IMG/VR virus record: IMGVR_UViG_3300042988_000167
Location: 1-22,451 of that record
DNA: 22,451 nt
Reading direction: 5' to 3' (one strand)
Source: a virus
Part shown: in pieces, positions 4,659 to 12,007 of the stretch
Layout: every line of letters begins with the position of its first letter
How positions within the stretch are numbered: position 1 is the first letter of the stretch
Made by a program: the position numbers and the translations under genes
Notes under the pieces: model-generated
The model's database searches: none
The model's input: the letters and a program-made list of their open reading frames with translations, nothing else
What the model was told of the DNA's origin: nothing

Positions 4659-5626
4659 CAAACTTTTCAAACCTCAAGAAATCATCCTCCCAGAACTTCG
4701 ATAAACTCCTAAAGCAGGTCGAGAAGCTTTCAGCTCCGCCAACCTTTGAGAAGGAAGATACCGACAACTATTGGAAGCCAACCCCTGATAAGGCTGGTAA
4801 CGCAGTTGCGGTCATTCGTTTCCTTCCTGGTGGTCCGGTTGATGGCGACGATGCTGTGCCATTCGTGCGTTTCTTCGACCACGGATTCCAGAGCAAGAAG
4901 ACCGGCAAGTGGTACATCGAGAAGTCCCTAACCACCTTTGACGAGAAGGACCCGGTTACAGACTTCAATTCTGGTCTATGGGGTGATCGTACTGATCCTA
5001 CCGAAACACCAGAGCGTCAGCAGGCACGTAACCAGAAGCGTCGTCTTCATTATGTGTCCAACATCTACGTTGTGACTGATCCGGCCAAACCAGAGAACGA
5101 AGGCAAGGTCTTCCTTTTCAAGTATGGCAAGAAAATCCATGACAAGATTTTGAAGATGATGCATCCGGACCTTGAGTCCGAGCCAAGGGTCAATCCTACC
5201 GACCTGTGGCTGGGTGCCAACTTCAAACTGAAGCAGACCCGTCAGACTGCCAACATTGGTGGTCGTCAGGTTTCCTTTCCGAACTATGATGAGTCTGTAT
5301 TCCTACAGCCTGCACCACTGTTCAAGGATGACAAGGAAATCGAGAAGGTCTGGCAGGCACAGTACTCGCTTCTTGAGATTATCGACCGCAAGAACTTCAA
5401 GACCTATGACGAACTGAAGCGCAAGCTTGATGACGTTCTGGGCCTGACTGGGCGCTCGACTCCTGTCCGCGAGACTACGCAGACAGCAGCACGATCCGCT
5501 GAAATTCGACACAGCGAAGACGAGGAAGATGCACCATGGGCAACAACGGACCTGCCAAAGGTTCCTGTTGATGATGGTGAGACTGATCCTGATCTGGCAA
5601 TGTTCGAAAGACTTGCAAACGAGTAA
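4655..5626 (+). CDS. 32: single-stranded DNA-binding protein gp32
   Basis: gp32 coats single-stranded DNA at the phage fork and in recombination and binds gp59. The length, 323 residues, is near T4 (301). The N-terminal cooperativity segment includes the LAST-like motif KKSSS (8-12). The core OB region matches T4 at WKPTPDKAGNAVAVIRFLP (40-58), FVRFFDHGF (70-78), KWYIEKSL (85-92), and DPAKPENEGKVFLFKYGKKI (142-161). The C-terminus is acidic and ends DPDLAMFERLANE, as expected for the regulatory tail. The T4 zinc ligands are gone: the protein has no cysteine, with S91 and the DPVT at 99-102 where T4 has its three Cys. AAAGGAAA supports the start. It has its own consensus promoter and a terminator right after the stop. 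Confidence 0.95.
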   Translation: MTNFSNLKKSSSQNFDKLLKQVEKLSAPPTFEKEDTDNYWKPTPDKAGNAVAVIRFLPGGPVDGDDAVPFVRFFDHGFQSKKTGKWYIEKSLTTFDEKDPVTDFNSGLWGDRTDPTETPERQQARNQKRRLHYVSNIYVVTDPAKPENEGKVFLFKYGKKIHDKILKMMHPDLESEPRVNPTDLWLGANFKLKQTRQTANIGGRQVSFPNYDESVFLQPAPLFKDDKEIEKVWQAQYSLLEIIDRKNFKTYDELKRKLDDVLGLTGRSTPVRETTQTAARSAEIRHSEDEEDAPWATTDLPKVPVDDGETDPDLAMFERLANE

Positions 5627-5636
5627 TGAAAGAGAA

Positions 5637-5665
5637 AGAGGGGGCTTTCCAGTCCCCTCTTTTTT
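5637..5665 (+). terminator. rho-independent terminator after gp32
   Basis: AGAGGGG (5637-5643) pairs with CCCCTCT (5654-5660), a 7-bp GC-rich stem with a 10-base loop, followed by a run of T through 5665. It ends gp32 transcription. The stop codon of the converging 922-residue gene lies in the T run. Read from the other strand the hairpin is followed by a weaker pyrimidine tract, so it may act both ways. Confidence 0.85.
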
Positions 5666-8432
5666 AGCTTAGGTTTTGGTCGCCGTATGTGTAATGGCCA
5701 TGAATAGGCGATCCAACATCCGCAAAGTTGATCCTTGCTACTGCACGAAACATCGTTTCATTGTGTGCGATAAACTTTGATGCCTCGGCAACGACCTGGG
5801 CCAGTTCATTAGGCTTATACTGTGCGGTTGGTGCGTCGGGTGCACCTGTTGAAGGACCAGTCTTCAATCCTGGAACATCATTAGACTCGGCAGTCATATC
5901 AATCATCGGCTCTTGAGGAGGCAACGGACCCACGTTGGCCTCCTTATTTTTTGGCCTGACGGATGCTACACCATCCTTTACAGATAGGTTCTCATTCGAC
6001 TTCATGGTGAATAGAGGATCGCCATTTCTCTTGGCCACAACCGTATTGTCACCATTCAGTTCGCCAATAGGCTTGGCTATAATGTCCTGTGCGCCGACAT
6101 TGAAGTCACCGCCCTTGGATGCGGTCGGAACTGGCTTGGCTGCTTTGGTCTCTGGCTTGGCATCTTCTACCTTCTTGGATTCAGCCTTCTTGGCTTCTTC
6201 CTTTTTCTTTTCCTCGATTGGTGTCATGAACGACCTGGTGTTCATGGCAGACATGACTTGCTTGACCCTTGGATCATTTGGATTGTCCATTGTCAGTTTA
6301 CCAGTGGCTGCGTCATAATGAACACCCGCGGCCTTCACCTCTGCATCATTGGCAAACCCATCTAGAATTTGCTGTTCTGATGCCATCCATGATAGAGGAT
6401 GGTTCTTGAATTGTGGTGTGGCCTTGATGGCTGCAATCAATCCTGCCCTGTCAACCTGGTATTTGTTTGGTGTGGCAGTTACCTTGGGTGTGCTATCATT
6501 CAGCTTACCAGGATTCATCTTGATCTGTTCGGCATTAGGATCAGGTGTATTGACCGAAGGACCAACGCCTCTCTTTTGCTGTTCGACTGGTTGACCGTTA
6601 GAGGTTACCTTGGTTGCGTTGTCGCCGTTTGGATCGTTGTTATCAACCTTGAGTTCGATCTTCTGTGGCGGAACACCGCTAGACTGCAATGCGGCAACGT
6701 CTGGCTGAGCCGTTCCACCTCCAGTCTTATCCATCTGGTTGATGCTATTTTGGATTTGTTCTCTATAGTTCTCTGCACCTCTGGCAGTCAACGCGAACTG
6801 TAAGGCTTCTCTGGATCGTTCTGTGTGTCCATTGATGATACCCCAATAGTTACCTTGAATCTCTGGGTGTTTGCCGTTGTAGTTATAGTTGTTTACGTTC
6901 ACCGTGGTTATGCTTGGTTTGCTACCAGCGGACTGGTTCAGGATTTGAAAGTTTCCATCCTTGTCTGGTGCAGACAGAGCAACGCCTGTGTGAAATCCTC
7001 CTGCATGTCGGCTTGGACCGGTGTTATACATTTGCGTTGCAACAACCACACCAGGCTGGATCGCGCTGTCATTTCTAGATACCTTCCATCCAGAGGCTCG
7101 ATCAATTGCAGGATTGAATGCCTTACCAAGTGTGGCACACTCTTGTGCGTTGCCAGGTTCATAAAGGCTGCTGTTTTTAGGCACAACGAAACCGTCTGAA
7201 GTTGTGAACGTGTCGCCGGACTTCATGACTGCGCCTACACTGACACCCTGTCCTTCCAGGAATGTTGCGAGCTTCTGCTGGCGCATCTGATTTGTTTCTC
7301 TCGCGTAAGCTTCTTTTGCCTTCTCTATCTGCGCTTGAGAGTATTGGCCGTTGTCGCCCTGTGGCTTTTCTGACGATCCACCGAAAGCTTTCTGAGCATA
7401 GCTGACACTTGGTCCATAATGTTCAATTCTTGGTCTCAAAAAACCAGATCGGGTTGCTTCTGATCCTGTAAAAGTTCTGGCAGCATCTTCTACTGTTGAA
7501 GTTTGCTTAAGTTGTTGTAGCGCTCTATTCTCTGTTGTCTTGAGTTCATGAACCAGAAACTGATAGTTTGCTTCGTCAGAGTAAATTGATAATCCACGGG
7601 CGGCCGCGAAACTTTCAAACTGATCCCTTCTCGGACCAGTCCATTGGGCCCATCCAAATCCTCCGCGACTATTAGCCACAACCGGACGTTCTTCGTTTAC
7701 GGCGCGAAGACCACTTGTTTCTGCGCCAAGACTTCCTATAATACCTGATGCTTGCGCTTTCGTAATACCCAAGTCACTTTGAAGTCTATTAACAAATGGA
7801 GCAGCCCTTGTGCCAAATGAACCGCCGCCGCTTCCACCTTCCTTCAACCTAGACGTTGCCTGTTCATCTGTAAGTTCAGGACGACTGTAATGGAACATCA
7901 TCTTACCATCGGCACCGGCAACCTTAGAGATACCAAGGGACCTCAACTGATCGTCTGTCAGCTTACCAAAGGTGTGTTGCATGATACCAGAGTCCACAGG
8001 ATTATCACCTGCCACCAGGATATCAAATGCATGTTGCTGCTCGGGCGTCAACTGTGGTGGTGGCTTAACATATCCACCGCCCACATGTGCAGACCTTTCG
8101 CGCCTCATGTTCTCTCTATACTGTTTCACATAGCCCCGACTGTCAAAGTTCGAGCCGGCGGCACTCCCACTTGCCGTCTGTGCAAGCTGTGCCTCTCTCG
8201 CCTGCTGTTGTGCAGCCGTCAGTTTAGAGGGCAATGCCTTCATAAACCCGTCAATGTCAGGTTTAGCCTCTCGCCAATAACGAGGAAACAACTCTGCGAA
8301 CTGGGTTGGTGTCAATGCGGAGAACATGGTATAAGTCAACGGACTCGATGAAATCGCTTTCATCGCCTTCAGTCGATTAGCCATTGTCATCTTTCGAATG
8401 GCCTGGAAGTTTAGTTCTCTTAGCTTAATCAT
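5664..8432 (-). CDS. tail/baseplate protein with two cell-wall hydrolase domains (922 aa)
   Basis: Residues about 212-345 match the phage tail lysozyme family: SGIIGSLGAETSGL (229-242, E238 the likely catalytic acid), GGFGWAQWTGPRRDQF (257-272), then FLVHEL and EHYGPSVSYA. Residues about 424-535 look like a CHAP/NlpC-type cysteine hydrolase resembling the BPSL0067 family: NAQECATLGKAF with C432, SGWK, a G-x-VVAT strand, RHAGGFHTGVAL with H476, then FQILNQ. The N-terminal 200 residues are helical and Ala/Gln-rich with a Gly-rich linker at 199-205. The C-terminal 380 residues are Pro/Asn-rich with a Lys/Glu/Ala segment at 740-765 and may be extended. It probably supplies peptidoglycan cutting during injection, a job done in T4 by gp5. 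Its place right after a gp26/51-like pair resembles a tape-measure locus, which is an alternative. It overlaps the upstream gene by ATGA. Confidence 0.82.
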   Translation of the reverse strand: MIKLRELNFQAIRKMTMANRLKAMKAISSSPLTYTMFSALTPTQFAELFPRYWREAKPDIDGFMKALPSKLTAAQQQAREAQLAQTASGSAAGSNFDSRGYVKQYRENMRRERSAHVGGGYVKPPPQLTPEQQHAFDILVAGDNPVDSGIMQHTFGKLTDDQLRSLGISKVAGADGKMMFHYSRPELTDEQATSRLKEGGSGGGSFGTRAAPFVNRLQSDLGITKAQASGIIGSLGAETSGLRAVNEERPVVANSRGGFGWAQWTGPRRDQFESFAAARGLSIYSDEANYQFLVHELKTTENRALQQLKQTSTVEDAARTFTGSEATRSGFLRPRIEHYGPSVSYAQKAFGGSSEKPQGDNGQYSQAQIEKAKEAYARETNQMRQQKLATFLEGQGVSVGAVMKSGDTFTTSDGFVVPKNSSLYEPGNAQECATLGKAFNPAIDRASGWKVSRNDSAIQPGVVVATQMYNTGPSRHAGGFHTGVALSAPDKDGNFQILNQSAGSKPSITTVNVNNYNYNGKHPEIQGNYWGIINGHTERSREALQFALTARGAENYREQIQNSINQMDKTGGGTAQPDVAALQSSGVPPQKIELKVDNNDPNGDNATKVTSNGQPVEQQKRGVGPSVNTPDPNAEQIKMNPGKLNDSTPKVTATPNKYQVDRAGLIAAIKATPQFKNHPLSWMASEQQILDGFANDAEVKAAGVHYDAATGKLTMDNPNDPRVKQVMSAMNTRSFMTPIEEKKKEEAKKAESKKVEDAKPETKAAKPVPTASKGGDFNVGAQDIIAKPIGELNGDNTVVAKRNGDPLFTMKSNENLSVKDGVASVRPKNKEANVGPLPPQEPMIDMTAESNDVPGLKTGPSTGAPDAPTAQYKPNELAQVVAEASKFIAHNETMFRAVARINFADVGSPIHGHYTYGDQNLS

Positions 8433-8650
8433 CTTCTTTGACGCCTATTGATTGATTGCATTGTAGCTTTATGTTGCGCTTCTAGTTCCTTGCGCCTTAC
8501 TTCTTCTTCCTTGATCCATGATGATAGGAGTTCCATATACACATAGCGTTCCCATGGCATCATGGCCTCGATGATATCCAGGCTCCATTGATGGTGCTTC
8601 CATAGGGCGAAGTTGGTGTTGAAGTAACTGGCCAACTTCTCATGCCCCAT
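8429..8650 (-). CDS. small tail-assembly-chaperone-like protein, -1 frame relative to the gp26/51-like gene (73 aa)
   Basis: This is a 73-residue helical protein. FNTNFALWKHHQWSLDIIEAM (about 10-30) and PWERYVYMELLSSWIKEEE (about 32-50) form a pattern I associate with small proteins downstream of gp26-like genes in T4-like phages, and it is chaperone-like in character. The tail is basic (INRRQRR). Its ATG lies two bases after the preceding stop (TGATAATG) and has no Shine-Dalgarno sequence. The frame is open upstream to the T7 run at 8659-8665, so it is probably made by -1 frameshifting, by reinitiation, or both. It overlaps the next gene by ATGA. Confidence 0.7.
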   Translation of the reverse strand: MGHEKLASYFNTNFALWKHHQWSLDIIEAMMPWERYVYMELLSSWIKEEEVRRKELEAQHKATMQSINRRQRR

Positions 8651-8652
8651 TA

Positions 8653-9381
8653 TCAGGTAAAAAAATCTTCGAAATCTGAATACCTCACATGATGTTCAAA
8701 CCCGCACTTGGGACACTTCGCATCGATAACAGCCAGGAATGTCGGAAAGTCCTTGGTCCATGCCTCTAGCTTTTTGAAGTTGGACTCGGACAACTGTTCG
8801 ATAAAGGCTTTCAGGTCTGCAATCGAATGGTCCTTGGCAGGATACACATTGTCCTTATCGTAAATCTTATCGATGCAATGGATAATCATCATGATTGTTT
8901 TATCGATTGGCTGCTTCTCCTCCTCGATGCTCTTGATGGCCGAGTATGGAGGATACTTCATAATCACGCCCTTGCCCTTGTCTAGCTTTATATCGAAGTC
9001 TAGGTCAGGGTTCTTGACAACCTCAACATCGTTCATATCGACAAAGGCCGGTATGGTGGCACCACACTCATTCACCTCGTCTGGCTTGTTTCTACAGTTG
9101 AGTTGTATCTCCTGCTTCTCACCGATGCTCTTGGCTCTTAGGTAGATGAAGGCATAATCGATATCAAAGAAGGGAACATTCTCCACATCAAACTTACCAC
9201 TGATGATGCAGTTGTTAATCACCTGCTTGACTGTATTGGTTACGTCCTTGATGTTGCCACTCTCGGCGGCCATCAGTAATAGCTTTTCCTCTTTCACTGT
9301 GAATGGTCGGACCTTGATGGTCTCGCCCGATGATGGTATCTTCATTTCGTAGATTGGCATATCTATAGTTGGCAATGTCAT
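8653..9381 (-). CDS. 26: baseplate hub assembly protein, gp26/gp51 family (242 aa)
   Basis: The N-terminus LPTIDMPIYEMKIPSSGETIKVRPFTVKEEKLLLMAAES (3-41) has the signature of the T4 gp26/gp51 baseplate hub family (Pfam T4_baseplate type). T4 gp26 and gp51 are hub assembly factors of 208 and 249 residues. Four cysteines, C96 and C106 plus C223-x2-C226, could make one zinc site. The rest is mixed alpha/beta with many charged residues. The choice between the names 26 and 51 is uncertain because the family is shared. GGAG lies about ten bases before the ATG. The gene ends GAT TTT TTT ACC TGA, a slippery run next to the stop. Confidence 0.82.
   Translation of the reverse strand: MTLPTIDMPIYEMKIPSSGETIKVRPFTVKEEKLLLMAAESGNIKDVTNTVKQVINNCIISGKFDVENVPFFDIDYAFIYLRAKSIGEKQEIQLNCRNKPDEVNECGATIPAFVDMNDVEVVKNPDLDFDIKLDKGKGVIMKYPPYSAIKSIEEEKQPIDKTIMMIIHCIDKIYDKDNVYPAKDHSIADLKAFIEQLSESNFKKLEAWTKDFPTFLAVIDAKCPKCGFEHHVRYSDFEDFFT
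8658..8665 (-). promoter_or_regulatory. candidate -1 ribosomal frameshift site T_TTT_TTT_A
   Basis: On the minus strand a run of seven T (8665 down to 8659) is phased as T_TTT_TTT in the gp26/51-like frame, one codon (ACC) before the stop. A -1 slip continues as TAC CTG ATA ATG GGG, directly into the next ORF, giving a fusion of about 317 residues. No downstream hairpin was modelled. Confidence 0.6.
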
Positions 9382-9400
9382 TCAAATAGTCTCCATTGTG

Positions 9401-10042
9401 TTATAGTCCTGATGGTGTGATCGATATCTGTCCCTGTGTGCCTGTTGCATCCTTACCTGGCCTATACCAGTTCTTATAAGAGAACCTGACACTCAGTCTT
9501 AGAATGTCCGAGCTGTCTGCCCAGGTGATAGGCTGTGGATTAACCAAGATAGGCCAGCATTGCAGCAGAGTCCATTGATAGACAGGCTTTGGCGCCGCAT
9601 CATTAGCGACCTTCGCATAATCCGCAAACTGAAACACCTGTATCTCACACATGTAGTCCTTGGCATACTTGAAGTTGAATGTCGATGAAGGATTGACTAA
9701 CTCCATCCAGTTGTCAAAGAACTCTCGCTCATAGCTTTCGGTTCGACAAATGAATGTGAAGTCTGTTTGCTTGGTATAGGCTGGCGCGTATGGTCGCTCG
9801 AATGATGGACCATAATAGGTGATTGGAATAGGATCGAAACCACGACCAGGAAACTCGGCTGCTTCACATAGATACGTTAGGTCTTGAACTAAACCGAGGT
9901 TACCTAATAGCATCGCGGTTGGTGGTAATAGTCTGACGGCAAACCTACACTGTTTGGCGGGCCCGCCCATCTTATCAACGGCCGCGCGAAAGTGGGCCAT
10001 TGTAACAGATGCAGGCGCATTCTGTGGTGTAAAGCTAGCCAT
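9401..10042 (-). CDS. 54: baseplate tail tube initiator, gp54-like (213 aa)
   Basis: gp54 sits on the hub and starts polymerisation of the gp19 tail tube. This 213-residue protein shows the tube-like beta fold expected of that family: LTYLCEAAEFPGRGF (about 55-69), DFTFICRTESYEREFFDNWMELV (about 93-115), FNFKYAKDYMCEIQVFQF (about 121-138), and a last strand block LRLSVRFSYKNWY (about 180-192). T4 gp54 is longer (320 residues); its C-terminal extension is missing here. The call rests on this pattern and on position directly after gp48, as in T4 (48-54). The start overlaps the gp48 stop (TAATG) with GGAGG five bases upstream. Confidence 0.75.
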   Translation of the reverse strand: MASFTPQNAPASVTMAHFRAAVDKMGGPAKQCRFAVRLLPPTAMLLGNLGLVQDLTYLCEAAEFPGRGFDPIPITYYGPSFERPYAPAYTKQTDFTFICRTESYEREFFDNWMELVNPSSTFNFKYAKDYMCEIQVFQFADYAKVANDAAPKPVYQWTLLQCWPILVNPQPITWADSSDILRLSVRFSYKNWYRPGKDATGTQGQISITPSGL

Positions 10043-10959
10043 TAGAATCCTCCATTCAGGATCATATCGCGATGGACGATTTCCATTTCAGAGAAGCTAA
10101 GGGTCAACATGCATGACACGGGATGGCCATTCTCGAATGTGGCCCAGTCACCCGCAGGCGCGTAGTTGGCGGTAACGTCTGTCAGGACGCAGGCACGGAT
10201 TTTAGGAATGTTTGTATTCTCCTGCTTTTGATTGAAGAACTTAATCTGAAATAGGCATGGCGTCTTGAATGTCAGACCGGCTTTACCTTCTAGTTTTGGT
10301 GCAGCATATCCACGCAGCTTGGTGATAATGTTTTTCATTGACTGTGACTCCTTCTCTGATGAAGGTGCCATCATGAATGCGAATGTGAAGTTTCTTAGAT
10401 TGGTGTTATTGAAGATGACCTCAAGCCTAGGATTGATTGGATGGCCCAATGCATTTGGTAGTATAGAGCCAATGCTACCCTCGTTTCCGCCGCCACCAGA
10501 AGCTCCGGCCAGGCCGCCACCTAATACAAGGTTGGTCAGTTTGATTTCAGAGTATCGATGCTCATGCTTATACTCCATACCGCCTGCGTTACCTGAACCA
10601 GTGGGAATGAACATGGCAACTCCATAGACAGGAGAGAATGTTCCGAATCCAAAACCACCGCCGGCCGTTGAACCTGTACCTCCATTGAATAAGCTTGATC
10701 CTTCATAGGCCGTTATACTCATCCAGTGTCCATACCAGGATGATCCCAGGTCCTCGGGAAATGCGTCTGATCCTTGCCAGGTTGGTGCCTGACCCATCAT
10801 CAATCCCGCGCCCTGGTTTAGAAGTCCACCGATCTGCCAGGGAATGCTTGCCACACTACCCAAGGCTCCTGCCACGGATGACACAGGATGTTGAATGAAG
10901 TCTCCAATAGAACCAAGAGTGTTTTGAATTGTATCGCCAGGTACATTAGACTCGGGCAT
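10042..10959 (-). CDS. 48: baseplate tail tube cap, gp48-like (305 aa)
   Basis: In T4, gp48 binds the hub and carries gp54 and the growing tube. The diagnostic parts are NPRLEVIFNNTNLRNFTFAF (about 176-195), SSEKESQSMKNIITKLRGYAAPK (about 200-222) and the C-terminus CMLTLSFSEMEIVHRDMILNGGF, which lines up with the end of T4 gp48 (FTLEITMREIITLNRASLYTGTF). The N-terminal 150 residues are Gly/Ser-rich (GGTGSTAGGGFGFG and GGGLAGASGGGGNEG) and differ from T4. AGGAGA precedes the ATG, and two late-promoter-like sequences lie within 50 bases upstream on this strand. It is the first gene of the leftward unit 48-54-26-chaperone-lysozyme. Confidence 0.85.
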   Translation of the reverse strand: MPESNVPGDTIQNTLGSIGDFIQHPVSSVAGALGSVASIPWQIGGLLNQGAGLMMGQAPTWQGSDAFPEDLGSSWYGHWMSITAYEGSSLFNGGTGSTAGGGFGFGTFSPVYGVAMFIPTGSGNAGGMEYKHEHRYSEIKLTNLVLGGGLAGASGGGGNEGSIGSILPNALGHPINPRLEVIFNNTNLRNFTFAFMMAPSSEKESQSMKNIITKLRGYAAPKLEGKAGLTFKTPCLFQIKFFNQKQENTNIPKIRACVLTDVTANYAPAGDWATFENGHPVSCMLTLSFSEMEIVHRDMILNGGF

Positions 10960-10968
10960 TTTTATCTC

Positions 10969-10991
10969 CTAAATGACTACGTAGTATTTAG
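10969..10991. promoter_or_regulatory. inverted repeat in the divergent 48/4 spacer
   Basis: CTAAAT (10969-10974) and ATTTAG (10986-10991) flank the perfect palindrome ACTACGTAGT (10976-10985); only G10975 is unpaired. The outer arms are the late-promoter core read in both directions. The 44-base spacer thus has a near-symmetrical control site between divergent units. Confidence 0.6.
10984..10991 (-). promoter_or_regulatory. late-promoter-like CTAAATAC for the gp48 unit
   Basis: On the minus strand CTAAATAC ends 24 bases before the gp48 ATG. This leaves room for a start site about 6 bases downstream and for the AGGAGA ribosome site. It is the best-placed late promoter candidate for the leftward operon. 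Confidence 0.5.
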
Positions 10992-10997
10992 CGGAGA

Positions 10998-11005
10998 CTA
11001 TTTAT
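10998..11005 (-). promoter_or_regulatory. second late-promoter-like ATAAATAG for the gp48 unit
   Basis: On the minus strand ATAAATAG lies 14 bases upstream of the CTAAATAC copy and overlaps the gp4 start codon on the other strand. Together they could be tandem late promoters. Overlap with a coding start makes chance more likely for this copy. Confidence 0.3.
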
Positions 11006-11456
11006 GGCAAAAGGCGATTATGAGCAGGGTCCTTTCGCACCCACCAACCCAGAGAAATACAAAGGCAACATCAAGAACATTGTGTATCGTTCTGGATGGG
11101 AAAAGAGAGTTATGAAGTGGCTTGACACCAATCCCTCGGTGCTGCGTTGGTCCTCCGAGGAAATCATCATTCCCTATAGGTCACCAGTTGATAACCGACT
11201 ACACCGATACTTCGTGGACTTCTATGTGGAAACAAGGGCCAAGGATGGATCAGTCAAGGTCTATATCATTGAGGTGAAACCGCAGAAGCAGACACAGTTG
11301 CCAAAGAAACCAAAGAGGCAGACCAAGCGTTATATTACCGAGGTTATGACCTATGGCGTCAATCAAGCCAAGTGGGATGCAGCCAGGGACTATGCCCGTC
11401 ATAAGGGGTGGGAGTTCAAGATACTCACTGAAAAGGGCTATCAGGATCACATCTAA
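11004..11456 (+). CDS. 4: head completion protein gp4 (nuclease-fold)
   Basis: In T4 gp4 (also named gp50) acts at the end of DNA packaging to complete the head before tail joining. The length, 150 residues, is that of T4. Matches in order: KYKGNIKNIVYRSGWEKRVMKWLD (18-41, compare T4 KYRGDPKKITYRSNWEKFFFEWLD), RWSSEEIIIPY (48-58), HRYFVDFYV (67-75), IIEVKPQKQTQLPKKP (88-103), and EVMTYGVNQAKWDAA. E33, D72 and E90-x-K92 have the spacing of a restriction-endonuclease-like active site, known for this family. GGAGAC lies upstream of the ATG. It starts the rightward structural unit. Confidence 0.93.
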   Translation: MAKGDYEQGPFAPTNPEKYKGNIKNIVYRSGWEKRVMKWLDTNPSVLRWSSEEIIIPYRSPVDNRLHRYFVDFYVETRAKDGSVKVYIIEVKPQKQTQLPKKPKRQTKRYITEVMTYGVNQAKWDAARDYARHKGWEFKILTEKGYQDHI

Positions 11457-11460
11457 ATAG
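11453..11460 (+). promoter_or_regulatory. CTAAATAG motif after gp4
   Basis: CTAAATAG contains the gp4 stop codon and ends five bases before the next ATG. A start of transcription from it would fall at or after that ATG and remove the ribosome site. It is therefore less likely to be a promoter for the next gene than the copies at 4545 and 17623. Confidence 0.2.
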
Positions 11461-11464
11461 GAAT

Positions 11465-12007
11465 ATGGAAAAGTATACCGACAAAGAACTGAGAGAATGG
11501 CTGGTAAAGAAGGCCCAGGAAACCGCCAGGTCCACCAAGCCTACAGTGGTGCGGGACGTTACCGGTAATGTCACACGAAAGACCGTTATCAACTTCACCA
11601 ACCGTAGTCGGGATAACACCATCATTGGTAAGATGTACTTTTTCAGGTACGATCCCAAGTTCAAGCATATGCTACCAAAGTATGACAAGTTTCCAATGGC
11701 CATACCGATTGAAATGTATGCCAATGGTTTTTTAGGATTGAACCTACACTATCTCAGTGTCGGACAGAGAGACATTATGACCACTCTGCTTCTCGATTAC
11801 AAGAACAATAAATATATGGATGAAAGAACGCGAATGAAGATCAACTATGATATCATCACTGCATCGCGTAAGCTAAATGGTATCAGCCGTCCCTGCATTC
11901 ATCGTTACCTATACAACCATTGCATGTCCAAGTTCATCGAGATTTACCCCGAGGAATGGGACATGGCCATACAACTACCAACAGAAGACTGGGTTTTCAA
12001 ACCATGA
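11465..12007 (+). CDS. conserved T4-like hypothetical protein between gp4 and gp53 (180 aa)
   Basis: This is a basic 180-residue protein with a charged helical N-terminus (MEKYTDKELREWLVKKAQE). A central block follows, GKMYFFRYDPKFKHMLPKYDKFPMAIPIEMYANGFLGLNLHYLSVGQRDIM (about 55-105), and then RPCIHRYLYNHCMSKFIEIYPEEWDMAIQLPTEDW near the end. I recall proteins with this central pattern next to gp53 in marine and rhizobial T4-like phages, where they are unassigned. T4 itself has 4 and 53 adjacent. Its position among late structural genes suggests a baseplate or assembly role, but no function can be assigned. TAGGA precedes the ATG, and the stop overlaps gp53 by ATGA. Confidence 0.8.
   Translation: MEKYTDKELREWLVKKAQETARSTKPTVVRDVTGNVTRKTVINFTNRSRDNTIIGKMYFFRYDPKFKHMLPKYDKFPMAIPIEMYANGFLGLNLHYLSVGQRDIMTTLLLDYKNNKYMDERTRMKINYDIITASRKLNGISRPCIHRYLYNHCMSKFIEIYPEEWDMAIQLPTEDWVFKP

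Noticed and set aside
6399-8351. Plus-strand open frames of 124-153 codons within 6399-8351
   Set aside because: They are shadows of the 922-residue minus-strand gene, whose domains are recognisable.
8653-9381. Lambda G homologue rather than gp26/51
   Set aside because: The N-terminus has the T4 gp26/51 family pattern and a Cys4 set; only the frameshift layout resembles lambda.
11250-11724. Minus-strand frames opposite gp4 and the following gene
   Set aside because: The + strand carries recognisable gp4 and a coupled conserved gene; the antisense frames are low-complexity and lack starts.
11807-11818. ATAAATAT as a late promoter
   Set aside because: It is inside a gene in an AAT/AAA-rich codon stretch, with no gene start at a suitable distance.
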